From Rhizobium sp. L1K21 (GTDB taxonomy: Bacteria; Pseudomonadota; Alphaproteobacteria; Rhizobiales; Rhizobiaceae), in the NCBI RefSeq assembly GCF_024055895.1, contig NZ_JAMXLE010000001.1:2286698-2350697 (forward strand): DNA of 64,000 nt, given 5' to 3'. A program made the translations under genes and the position numbers. The notes beneath the pieces were generated by a model, which was not told the DNA's origin, searched no databases, and was given only the letters and a program-made list of their open reading frames with translations. Below, piece after piece: positions 27,874 to 36,028 of the stretch. The first letter of the stretch is position 1. Each line of letters begins with the position of its first letter.

Positions 27874-29490
27874 CTATCCCACGCCCCTTGCCTTGAGTGC
27901 GGTTTCCAGAATGGGCGTCGCGGCGAGAAGCTCGCGGGTATATTCATGCTGCGGGTTCTGGAAGACGGATTCGGTTTCGCCCTCCTCGACAATCTTTCCT
28001 GATTTCATCACCAGCACGCGATCGGTGATGGCGCGCACCACGGAAAGGTCGTGCGAAATGAAGAGGTAGGAGAGATCGAGCCGGTCGGAGAGATCGGCCA
28101 GAAGATCGAGAATCTGCGCACGGATCGACACATCAAGGGCCGACACAGCCTCGTCCAGAACGATCAGCGATGGATGAATAATCAAGGCGCGTGCAATGGC
28201 AATGCGCTGGCGCTGACCTCCGGAAAATTCGTGGATATATTTGTCCGCATCGGATGCAGAAAGCCCGACATTTTCGAGCGCTTCGGCAATGCGCTTTTCG
28301 CGGGCTTTGCCATCGGGCGCATCGCTGCCCAGAAGATGGAAGGGTTCGGCAACAAGACGCCGCACGCGGTGGCGCGGGTTGAACGATCCATAGGGGTCCT
28401 GGAAGACGACCTGCATCTTGCGGCGTACGCCAAAGCTTGCCCCTGCCCCGCAGCTGACCGGTTCACCATCAATATGGATTGCGCCACCTTGCGTCTTTTC
28501 CAGTGCCAGAATGGCGCGTGTGAGCGTGGATTTTCCGCAGCCCGATTCGCCCACAAGCCCGACATTTTCGCCGCGATGAATGGTGAAGCTCACATGATCG
28601 ACAGCACGGAAGTGGCCACCCGGCTTGAACAGGGAAACACGCGGCAGCGGATAGTCGCGCACCACGTTTTCCACCTTCAACACCGGCACCTGATCTTCAA
28701 CAATGGTTGGTGGATTGCGGGGCGGCTGATGGCTGGTTGCCGCCAAAAGCGCCTTCGAATAAGGCTCGCGCATATTGGCGAAGAGTTCGACGGTTTCGCC
28801 GCGCTCGATCACCTCACCGGATTTCATGATGGCAATCTTGTCGGCAATGCCTGCGACGACAGCCAGATCGTGCGTAATGAGGATGAGGCCCATCTGATCT
28901 TCGGCAACCAGCTTTTTCAGAAGCTCCAAAATCTGCGCCTGCGTGGTCACATCGAGCGCCGTTGTCGGCTCATCGGCAATCAGCAGTTTCGGCTTCAGGG
29001 CAATGGCCATGGCAATGACCACGCGCTGGCGCTGCCCGCCGGACAGCTCATGCGGAAAACGGGTGAGCGGGAAGCGGTCTTCCGTCAGGCCAACGCGGTT
29101 CAGCATATCGCGGGCGGTGGCGAGCGCTTCCGCACGGCTCTTGTCGGAATGGACCAGAATGGTTTCGGCCACCTGATCCCCGATATTTTTCAAGGGGTTC
29201 AGCGCCGTCATCGGCTCCTGGAAGATCATGCCGACGTCACGTCCGCGCACGGCGCACATTTCCGCTTCGGTTTTGGTCAGAAGTTCGGTGCCTTCCAGCG
29301 TGATGGAGCCGGACACCTGGGCCGCATGCGGCAGAAGCTGCATGACGGAAAAGGCAGTCACCGATTTGCCCGACCCGCTTTCACCGATCACGCCGAGAAT
29401 TTCGCCGCGCCCAACATCAAGATCCACGTCTTTCAGGATTTGCGCGCGACCGATGGAAAGCTTCAGATTGCTGATTTTGAGGAGGGTCAT
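27874..29490 (-). CDS. Peptide/nickel-class ABC transporter, fused double ATPase
   Basis: 538 residues containing two complete ABC ATPase domains. Each has Walker A (GESGSGKS about 36-43; GESGCGKS about 314-321), an LSGGQRQR or FSGGQRQR signature and Walker B (LLIADEPTTALD; LIVLDEAVSALD). It is a DppD-DppF type fusion as in GsiA. It powers the importer whose permeases and binding protein are encoded upstream on the same strand. AGGGAG precedes ATG 29490. A palindromic repeat separates it from the permease gene at 29639. Confidence 0.93.
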   Translation of the reverse strand: MTLLKISNLKLSIGRAQILKDVDLDVGRGEILGVIGESGSGKSVTAFSVMQLLPHAAQVSGSITLEGTELLTKTEAEMCAVRGRDVGMIFQEPMTALNPLKNIGDQVAETILVHSDKSRAEALATARDMLNRVGLTEDRFPLTRFPHELSGGQRQRVVIAMAIALKPKLLIADEPTTALDVTTQAQILELLKKLVAEDQMGLILITHDLAVVAGIADKIAIMKSGEVIERGETVELFANMREPYSKALLAATSHQPPRNPPTIVEDQVPVLKVENVVRDYPLPRVSLFKPGGHFRAVDHVSFTIHRGENVGLVGESGCGKSTLTRAILALEKTQGGAIHIDGEPVSCGAGASFGVRRKMQVVFQDPYGSFNPRHRVRRLVAEPFHLLGSDAPDGKAREKRIAEALENVGLSASDADKYIHEFSGGQRQRIAIARALIIHPSLIVLDEAVSALDVSIRAQILDLLADLSDRLDLSYLFISHDLSVVRAITDRVLVMKSGKIVEEGETESVFQNPQHEYTRELLAATPILETALKARGVG

Positions 29491-29502
29491 TCTTGGCTCC
29501 CT

Positions 29503-29617
29503 CTTTCTCCCCTTGGGGAGAAATGCCGAGCATCGCGAGGCAATGAGGGGTTCTCATGTGAGGATGCGAGGGAACCCCTCATCCGCCCTTCGGGCACCTT
29601 CTCCCCAAGGGGAGAAG
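29503..29617. repeat. Palindromic intergenic repeat
   Basis: Second long copy of the element at 27741-27853: the terminal CTTTCTCCCCTTGGGGAG, the internal AATGAGGGGTTC / GAACCCCTCATCCGCCC arms, and a final CTTCTCCCCAAGGGGAGAAG. The central loop differs from the first copy while the arms are conserved. It lies inside the ABC operon, between permease and ATPase genes. Confidence 0.85.
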
Positions 29618-29638
29618 AAAAAGTCTGACGCTTATGCA

Positions 29639-30505
29639 TCATCCCCTCCCTCTGCGAATTTTCGGATCAAACAGATCGCGCAGACCATCGCCCATGAGGT
29701 TGAGCCCCAGCACGGTGAGCAGGATGGCAAAGCCCGGAAAGAGCGCAATATGCGGCGCAAGGCTGATCATCGTTTGGGCTTCAGCCAGCATGCGCCCCCA
29801 GCTCGGGGTTGGCGGTTGTGCGCCAAGTCCGACATAGGAAAGGCCGGCATCGGCCAGAATGCCGAGCGAAAACTGGATGGTTCCCTGCACGATCAGGAGG
29901 TTCATGATATTCGGCAGGATATGTTCGGCGGAGATGCGGGTCACACCTTTGCCGGAGACGCGCGCGGCCAGAATGAAATCGCGCGTCCAAAGCGTGAGTG
30001 CCGCACCGCGGGCCAGACGCGCGAACACCGGAATGTTGAAGATGCCGATGGCGATAATGGCATTGACCGCACCGGGGCCGAAAACAGCGGTAATGAGGAT
30101 TGCGATCAGCAGTGCCGGGAAGGCAAAGATCAAGTCGTTGCCGCGCATGATCACCTCATCCAGAAGCCCGCCGTGACGGGAGGCGGCAGCAAGGCCAAGC
30201 GGCACGCCAAGGACGACGCCGATACCGACCGCAATGATGGCGACCGCGATGGATGTGCGCGCGCCGACCATGATCATCGAAAAAATATCACGACCGAAAT
30301 GATCCGTGCCGAAGAAATGGGTGGCGGACGGCGTTTGCAGCTTGTCGGCAATGCTCATCACCGTCACGTCATAGGGCGTCCACAAAAAGGAGATGAGGGC
30401 TGCCGCCACGAACAGGATGGTGAGCGCAAAGCCGATTGCAAAGCTCTTGGAGCGGAAGGCGGAACGCAGGATATGTTCGGATGGCTCGGTCAATATCTCG
30501 CTCAT
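29639..30505 (-). CDS. Peptide/nickel-class ABC transporter permease (DppC type)
   Basis: 288 residues with an N-terminal membrane helix (FAIGFALTILFVAAALISFLW), the OppC-like segment FFGTDHFGRDIFSMIM, and the permease EAA loop RVSGKGVTRISAEHILPN that contacts the ATPase. Five further helices follow. It overlaps the DppB-type gene by 4 nt (ATGA), indicating coupled translation. Confidence 0.93.
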   Translation of the reverse strand: MSEILTEPSEHILRSAFRSKSFAIGFALTILFVAAALISFLWTPYDVTVMSIADKLQTPSATHFFGTDHFGRDIFSMIMVGARTSIAVAIIAVGIGVVLGVPLGLAAASRHGGLLDEVIMRGNDLIFAFPALLIAILITAVFGPGAVNAIIAIGIFNIPVFARLARGAALTLWTRDFILAARVSGKGVTRISAEHILPNIMNLLIVQGTIQFSLGILADAGLSYVGLGAQPPTPSWGRMLAEAQTMISLAPHIALFPGFAILLTVLGLNLMGDGLRDLFDPKIRRGRG

Positions 30506-31452
30506 CGAGACTGCCTCCTCAAGCGCGGATCGACCACGGCATAGGCCAGATCGACGAGGAAGGTGATGGCAATGACGGCAAAGACCAGCAGCATGACCAC
30601 CGATTTTACCGTGATGAGGTCGCGCTGGGTGATGCCCTGAAACACGAGACGGCCGAGTCCCGGCAGATAAAAGACATTTTCAATGATGATGGCACCTGCC
30701 AGCAGGAAGGAAAATTGCAGACCGATGATGGTGACAACGGGGATCAGTGCATTGCGCACTGCGTGCCGCCACAGGGTCTGCTGGCGCGTCAGGCCCTTGG
30801 CGCGGGCGGTGCGGACATAATCTTCCGACAGCGTGTCCAGCAGTGAAGAGCGCATGACGCGCGCCAGAATGGAGGCCTGCGGCAGGGCAAGCGCGACGGC
30901 AGGCAGAAGCAGCGACTTCATGGCGATAAAGAAACCTGCAGACCAGCCGGGAAAGCCACCGGCGCTGAACCAGCGAAGGGTGATGGCAAAGAAGAAAACC
31001 AGCAGCATGGCAAACCAGAAATTGGGAATGGCAATGCCAAGCTGGGTGACGCCCATGATACCGAAATCGGCTGGCTTGTTACGATTGGCCGCCGCAATGA
31101 TACCCGCGGGAAACGCAATCAGCGTGGAGAGGACGAGCGCAAACAGAGCCAGCGGCAGCGACACCCAGAGCCGGTCGGCAATCAGCTCGCTGACGGGAAC
31201 CTTGTAGGTGTAGCTGATGCCGAAATCGCCATGCAGCATGCCAGCCACCCAGGACATGTAGCGAACAATGGCCGAGGCATTGAGGCCCATCTGCTCACGC
31301 AGCGCCTCAATCGCGGACAGATCAGCATTCAGGCCCATCATATAGGCGGCCGGGTCGCCAGGAACGATTTCCAGCGCCACGAAGACGACAATGCTCGCCA
31401 TGATGAGGCTCAGGACAACAGATGTGAGACGTTTGAGAAAATAGACAAGCAT
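30502..31452 (-). CDS. Peptide/nickel-class ABC transporter permease (DppB type)
   Basis: 316 residues. It opens with the family-typical YFLKRLTSVVLSLIMASIVVF helix, followed by EIVPGDPA and the ATPase-contact loop YVRTARAKGLTRQQTLWRHAVRNALIPV. The start at 31452 has GAGG about 6 nt upstream. It follows the binding-protein gene with a 296-bp gap holding two palindromes. Confidence 0.93.
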   Translation of the reverse strand: MLVYFLKRLTSVVLSLIMASIVVFVALEIVPGDPAAYMMGLNADLSAIEALREQMGLNASAIVRYMSWVAGMLHGDFGISYTYKVPVSELIADRLWVSLPLALFALVLSTLIAFPAGIIAAANRNKPADFGIMGVTQLGIAIPNFWFAMLLVFFFAITLRWFSAGGFPGWSAGFFIAMKSLLLPAVALALPQASILARVMRSSLLDTLSEDYVRTARAKGLTRQQTLWRHAVRNALIPVVTIIGLQFSFLLAGAIIIENVFYLPGLGRLVFQGITQRDLITVKSVVMLLVFAVIAITFLVDLAYAVVDPRLRRQSR

Positions 31453-31500
31453 GCAGCCTCACAAAACCCCGTGTCGAGGCGGCAATTTGCCAAGGCCCCA

Positions 31501-31526
31501 TCCTCGCCCCGCCTGCGGGGAGAGGA
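31501..31526. repeat. Palindrome, left copy
   Basis: TCCTCGCCCCGCC and TGCGGGGAGAGGA form an imperfect 13-bp-arm palindrome. It matches the perfect palindrome at 31713-31738 at nearly every position. Confidence 0.7.
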
Positions 31527-31712
31527 TAGCTTGCCCCAAGAGGCGAAGCCGATTGGTTTGGCAAGTGCTGCGTCCATCCAGCGCGCTCCACAAAAAAGCC
31601 TCCACGTCATTTTCTGTCTGACGCATGCGCCTGGTGCGGTTTGTGCGGATTTTGTTCGACCCTCTCAAAAACGGCGATCTTTCCTGCAGCAGAGTCTTGC
31701 CCCTTACCCGTG

Positions 31713-31738
31713 TCCTCTCCCCGCATGCGGGGAGAGGA
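31713..31738. repeat. Perfect 26-bp palindrome, right copy
   Basis: TCCTCTCCCCGCA is followed directly by its reverse complement TGCGGGGAGAGGA. It lies 10 bp past the binding-protein stop (31749). It could form a very stable RNA hairpin protecting the 3' end of the binding-protein mRNA. Confidence 0.8.
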
Positions 31739-31748
31739 TGTGTTTCAA

Positions 31749-33236
31749 TCAATCTTCCCAGTAAACGGCACTCATGTCGTTTGCCTGAGTTGGCTGGTTC
31801 TTCCAAAGACCCTTGACCTTGGCATTGGCAACACCTGTCTTGGCAAGCTCGAACAGGTAGACGTTGACAAAGTCTTCGGCGATCCGCTTTTGCGCGGCCT
31901 GCAGAAGCTCGGTGCGCTTGGCGGGGTCGGTGGTGTTGTTCAGGTCAGCCATGATCTTTTTGAATTCATCGCTGTGATAGTCGAAATAGTAGTCGTCGCG
32001 GCCGTAGATGCCGATATCCATCGGCTCGGTGTGGGACACGATGGTCAGATCGTAATCCCTGTTCTTGAACGGGCCTTCCAGCCACTGCGCCCACTCGACG
32101 TTTTCGATATTGGCCGTGATGCCAACCTTGGCGAGCTGGGCTGCCACGATTTCACCGCCACGGCGCGCATAGGATGGCGGGGGCAGTTTCAGGCTCAGCG
32201 TCAGGCCATCGGCGAGGCCAGCTTCCTTCAACAGTTCCTTCGACTTTTCCGGGTCGTAGTTGGAAAGCCCCGTCAGATCGACATAGGCCGGGTTATGCGG
32301 CGCGAAATGCGTGCCAATGGGCGTACCATAGCCGAACATGGCGCCATCGATAATTTCCTGCCGGTTGATGGCGTGGGCGATGGCTTCGCGCACGCGAATG
32401 TCATTGAGCGGGGCCTTGCCGTTGTTCATGGCGAGGATCGTTTCGCCTTCGGTCGAACCGACAATCACCTGGAAGCGCGGATCGGCTTCAAACTGCGAGA
32501 GCGTTTCGGGTGCCGGATAAAGCGGGAAGGCATCGACATCGCCGGCCATCACAGCGGCGAAGGCTGCCGTCGGGTCGGAGATGAACTTGAACGTCACCTT
32601 GTCGAGCTTGGCAGGCGTGCCCCAGTAACCATCGAATTTCGACATGGTGACATGGTCGCCCTTTGCCCATTCGTCAAACTTGAACGGGCCGGTACCAACC
32701 GGCTTGGTGGCATCATCGGCGGCGCTTTCCGGCGCGACCATGGCTGCATCGCCCCAGGCGAGGTTGAAAAGCAGGCTGCCGTTCGGCTTGGAAAGGGTAA
32801 TCTTGACGGTGGCCGGATCGACCACGTCCACCGAGGCGATATCAGCAAAAAGCGCCTTCTGGGCGTTGGTGGAATCATCAGCACGGGCGCGATCCAGCGA
32901 GAACTTCACGTCCTCGGCGTCAAAATCCGTGCCGTCGTGAAATTTCACGCCGGTTTGCAGGTGGAATGTGTAGGTCAGGCCATCTTCGGAAATATCCCAG
33001 CTCTTCGCGAGATCGGGCAGAACGGCACCATTTTCATCAAAACGGGTCAGACCCTGGAAGATGTTGGCATAGACCACTTCGTCAATGGCAGCGGCGGCGC
33101 CCGATGTCGGATCAAGGCCCGGAGGCTCCAGCACCATACCGACATTGATCGCCGTGTTGGCGGCAAAAGCCGGTGAGAAGGCAGCGCTGAGTGCCAGAAA
33201 ACTGGCGAAAGCAGTGGTTTTGAAAGGCTTGTTCAT
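31749..33236 (-). CDS. Peptide/nickel-class ABC transporter substrate-binding protein
   Basis: 495 residues, family 5 extracellular solute-binding protein. A Sec signal peptide (MNKPFKTTAFASFLALSAAFSPAFA, cleavage before ANTAIN) is followed by the SBP_5 pattern LEPPGLDPTSGAAAAIDEVVYANIFQGL and LAKSWDISEDGLTYTFHLQ. It captures the substrate in the periplasm for the permeases at 29639-31452. GGGGAA precedes ATG 33236. The neighbouring M20 deacylase, M24 hydrolase and PLP lyase suggest an N-acylated or modified amino acid or dipeptide as ligand, which is inference. Confidence 0.93.
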   Translation of the reverse strand: MNKPFKTTAFASFLALSAAFSPAFAANTAINVGMVLEPPGLDPTSGAAAAIDEVVYANIFQGLTRFDENGAVLPDLAKSWDISEDGLTYTFHLQTGVKFHDGTDFDAEDVKFSLDRARADDSTNAQKALFADIASVDVVDPATVKITLSKPNGSLLFNLAWGDAAMVAPESAADDATKPVGTGPFKFDEWAKGDHVTMSKFDGYWGTPAKLDKVTFKFISDPTAAFAAVMAGDVDAFPLYPAPETLSQFEADPRFQVIVGSTEGETILAMNNGKAPLNDIRVREAIAHAINRQEIIDGAMFGYGTPIGTHFAPHNPAYVDLTGLSNYDPEKSKELLKEAGLADGLTLSLKLPPPSYARRGGEIVAAQLAKVGITANIENVEWAQWLEGPFKNRDYDLTIVSHTEPMDIGIYGRDDYYFDYHSDEFKKIMADLNNTTDPAKRTELLQAAQKRIAEDFVNVYLFELAKTGVANAKVKGLWKNQPTQANDMSAVYWED

Positions 33237-33335
33237 GTGACGTTCCCCTGATTAAACAATGGCAGCTTAAAGGCTCCTCCCCCAAGCTCATGCCGGACAG
33301 TCGACGCTTCTTTTACCGGGGTTTATCCCTTCTTC

Positions 33336-34655
33336 TCAAGCGTCTTTCATAAGTAATTTCTGGCAGGCGAGCGCCATCACCTTGGCGCTGTCCACCATAT
33401 CGTCGATATCGATATATTCATCCGGCTGGTGTGCGAGGTCGAGAATGCCCGGCCCATAGGCGATGCAGTTTTTCATACGGCCGATGCGGTCAATATGTTT
33501 CTGGTCGTAGGTGCCGGGCGAAACGACGTAAGCCGGCTCGCGATCCATGACGGCATGGATGGCGCTCGCCACGGTGCGCACCACCGGCGCATCACGCTCG
33601 GTCATCGTGGGCGAGACCTGCCAGAGTTCCTTCATGTTATACTCAAAACCATCGCGGCGGGATTTTACGCGCTCGAGAAGACCGACGATTTCGGCCTTCA
33701 CCTCGTCTGCCTTTTCCTCGATCAGGTAACGACGGTCGATCACCATGCGGGCGCTGTCTGGCACCACGGCGGCGGGAAAGCCGGTGAAATCGGGCTCCGG
33801 TTCCGCCAGCCCGCCATGCAGCGAATTGATGTTCATGGTGGAGTGGCGCGCACCTTCCGGCACCACCGGCATGGCGGTCTCACGCGCATAAAGCGCGGGA
33901 AACAGCGTTTCTTCCATTTCGGCAATCACCGCGCCCATGTGGCGCACGGCACAATCGCCGAGAAACGGCATGGAACCATGGGCGATATGGCCGAAAGTCT
34001 CGATTTCCGCCCACCACACACCGCGATGGCCGAGACAGATGCGGTCCTTGTTCAACGGTTCGGGAATGATGACATGCTGCACGCGCTCGGGCGTGAAATA
34101 GCCCTTTTCAGCGAGATAGGCCACACCGCCATAACCGCCGGTTTCCTCATCCGCCGTACCGGAAATCTCGATGGCACCGGCAAAGTCGGGGCAGACTTCG
34201 ATAAAGGCTTCGGCAGCGATGATGGATGCGGCAAGGCCACCCTTCATATCGCAGGCACCGCGACCCCAGACCCGGCCTTCGGATATTTCACCACCGAAGG
34301 GATCTTTCGTCCAGCCGCGCCCCACCTCAACCACATCGGTATGGGAGTTGAAGTGGATGCACTCACCCTTATACCTGCCTTCGCGGCGCGCGATCACATT
34401 CCAGCGGGGATATTTCTCGCTGTCGCCGGGCGTCTCATAGGCCCGCACGGTCTCGACGTCAAAGCCGTGACGCAGCAGGCGTTTTTCCAGATATTCGCAG
34501 ATTTCCAGATAACATTCGCCCGGCGGGTTCAGCGTCGGAATCTTGAGAAGATCGCTGGTCAGCGCGGCGAGATCGTCGCGCTTTTCATCAATGCGTGCCA
34601 AGAGTTTGGCTTGAATATCTGTGGACTGTATTTCGAGTGTGGTATCAGTGCTCAT
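33336..34655 (-). CDS. M20-family deacylase (ArgE/DapE type)
   Basis: 439 residues. Zinc-ligand motifs are HFNSHTDVV, GACDMKGG and DEETGG, with a lid/dimerisation domain and the C-terminal LAHQPDEYID histidine. This is the ArgE/DapE/ACY1 fold, which removes acetyl, succinyl or other acyl groups from amino groups or cleaves dipeptides. It is the first gene of the leftward ABC-importer operon, divergent from the PAS-LuxR regulator at 34725. The genuine argE and dapE are expected elsewhere; the context implies a catabolic deacylase. Confidence 0.88.
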   Translation of the reverse strand: MSTDTTLEIQSTDIQAKLLARIDEKRDDLAALTSDLLKIPTLNPPGECYLEICEYLEKRLLRHGFDVETVRAYETPGDSEKYPRWNVIARREGRYKGECIHFNSHTDVVEVGRGWTKDPFGGEISEGRVWGRGACDMKGGLAASIIAAEAFIEVCPDFAGAIEISGTADEETGGYGGVAYLAEKGYFTPERVQHVIIPEPLNKDRICLGHRGVWWAEIETFGHIAHGSMPFLGDCAVRHMGAVIAEMEETLFPALYARETAMPVVPEGARHSTMNINSLHGGLAEPEPDFTGFPAAVVPDSARMVIDRRYLIEEKADEVKAEIVGLLERVKSRRDGFEYNMKELWQVSPTMTERDAPVVRTVASAIHAVMDREPAYVVSPGTYDQKHIDRIGRMKNCIAYGPGILDLAHQPDEYIDIDDMVDSAKVMALACQKLLMKDA

Positions 34656-34724
34656 GGGGAACTAGATTGCGCCGCGGAACCGGTGCGGAGCAATCCGGTA
34701 AAAATACGGTAAAGCAGGTAGAGC

Positions 34725-35279
34725 GTGGCGGAAGAATACATGTTGGCCGAACTGGCCTTTGAGCATGCACCGGTGGGGCTGGTATTGACGGAAGACAGGA
34801 TCATAAAGCGGTGCAACCGGCTTTTTGCGACCATGTTCGGCTATCAGCAAAACGAGTTGGAAGGACAATCCTTCCGCATGCTCTATGCCTCGAATACGGA
34901 CTTCGAAACGATCCGCGAGATCGGTTTTGCCGCACTCAAGACCAAGCGGCTTTACTCTGACGAAAGATTGATGCCGCGCCGTGATGGAACGCTGTTCTGG
35001 TGCCGGTTCCGCGCCTATGCGTTCGACCCGGAAAATCCGCTCAAGCGCACCATTCTCTCCTATGCCGACCTTTCTGAGACACGGCCGGTGATCTCGCTCA
35101 CCCGCCGCGAACGCGACATCATCAAATGCCTGGCCCGCGGCCTCACAGCCAAGGAAACCGCCCGCGACCTTTCCATTTCTCCCCGCACCGTGGAAGATTA
35201 CCGCGCCCGCCTGTTGCGGAAGTTCGAGGTGAAGAACGTTTCCGGGCTGCTGGCGCGGATATCGGGGTTTGAGGCCTAA
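34725..35279 (+). CDS. PAS-LuxR transcriptional regulator
   Basis: 184 residues: an N-terminal PAS domain (about 8-115: LAFEHAPVGLVLTEDRIIKRCNRLFATMFGY ... RDGTLFWCRFRAYAF) and a C-terminal LuxR helix-turn-helix (about 122-180: LTRRERDIIKCLARGLTAKETARDLSISPRTVEDYRARLLRKF). There is no phospho-acceptor domain, so the PAS fold probably senses a ligand or redox state. The start is GTG 34725 (AGGTAGAGC upstream) or ATG 34740. It is divergent from the M20/ABC operon and its stop overlaps the racemase-family gene by 4 nt, so it is probably the regulator of both operons. Confidence 0.88.
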   Translation: MAEEYMLAELAFEHAPVGLVLTEDRIIKRCNRLFATMFGYQQNELEGQSFRMLYASNTDFETIREIGFAALKTKRLYSDERLMPRRDGTLFWCRFRAYAFDPENPLKRTILSYADLSETRPVISLTRRERDIIKCLARGLTAKETARDLSISPRTVEDYRARLLRKFEVKNVSGLLARISGFEA

Positions 35280-36025
35280 GCCTCGCGGAACAGCCGCCCG
35301 AACCCGTTCATGCGGTCATCAAGACCGGCAAGGCGCATCATGTGCCAGCAGAGAACCTGATTGCTGGAGAGTGCGGGCAAGTCGGTTTCGGCTTCGATCT
35401 GTTCGATGACGCCGAGCGTGCGCAGGTTGGTGCAGGACATGAAGATGGCGTCTACACCACCTTGTTGCGCCAGTGCCTTGGCGGCCTTGAGAATGGAGGG
35501 GCCGTCGATCCAGGCGACGCGTTCCTCGCGCGCTTCGTTGAACGTGCCGAAGACCGGGCTTTGCAGGCCGTTGTCGGCAAGGACGTTGCGCAGATGGGAT
35601 GAGACCTCTTCCACATAGGGCGAGAGAAAGGCGAGCCGGGTCACGCCAAGTGCCTTGGCTGCGGCCAGGAGGGCTGAAACGGGTTGCGTGGCGGCTTTGG
35701 CAGAGCAGCCTGCGTGCAACTGTCGTGAAACTTCATCAACACCGATGACAGACGTGCCGGAGGTGCAGCCGTAACCGATGGCGTGATAGGTCACGGGCCG
35801 CGGCAAGAGACCGGCAGCGGCTTCGATGCGGTTCTTCATCTTGGCGAGATTTTCGGAGCTGACCTCGGGATCGCTTGCCACGCGCGTGACATAGAGCGAG
35901 ACCGCTTCGGAAGGCAGCATGTGGCGAAAGTCACGCTCGATGCTTTCATCCGATTGCAGGACAACGAGGCCGAGATGGGCGCGCTGGGTGCTTTTGTCTT
36001 CGAGACTGTAGGCAAATTCGGTCAT
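35276..36025 (-). CDS. Maleate isomerase/Asp-Glu racemase family protein (EutA-like)
   Basis: 249 residues with the two active-site cysteines of the superfamily: YGCTSGTSVIG and MSCTNLRTL. The length and AIGYGCTSGT motif match the maleate cis-trans isomerase/arylmalonate decarboxylase group, which also contains EutA of ectoine-utilisation operons. The ATG at 36025 is 3 nt after the M24 hydrolase stop, so it is the third gene of a coupled operon. Reaction unknown; a racemisation or isomerisation of the imported compound's breakdown product is inferred. Confidence 0.82.
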   Translation of the reverse strand: MTEFAYSLEDKSTQRAHLGLVVLQSDESIERDFRHMLPSEAVSLYVTRVASDPEVSSENLAKMKNRIEAAAGLLPRPVTYHAIGYGCTSGTSVIGVDEVSRQLHAGCSAKAATQPVSALLAAAKALGVTRLAFLSPYVEEVSSHLRNVLADNGLQSPVFGTFNEAREERVAWIDGPSILKAAKALAQQGGVDAIFMSCTNLRTLGVIEQIEAETDLPALSSNQVLCWHMMRLAGLDDRMNGFGRLFREA

Positions 36026-36028
36026 GGC

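Larger units (their letters stand above)
31453..31748. other. Intra-operon spacer flanked by palindromes
   Basis: A 296-bp gap between the binding-protein stop and the first permease start. It carries G/C palindromes at 31501-31526 and 31713-31738. No protein gene was recognised; the short open frames here have no family features. It may lower downstream expression relative to the binding protein. Confidence 0.5.

Noticed and set aside
28051-29628. Long plus-strand frame (525 codons) opposite the fused ATPase
   Set aside because: Mirror of strongly conserved ABC ATPase motifs on the minus strand; no independent protein features or ribosome-binding site.
31641-33176. Long plus-strand frame (511 codons) opposite the substrate-binding protein
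   Set aside because: The minus strand has a signal peptide and SBP_5 motifs; the plus-strand translation is low in recognisable features.
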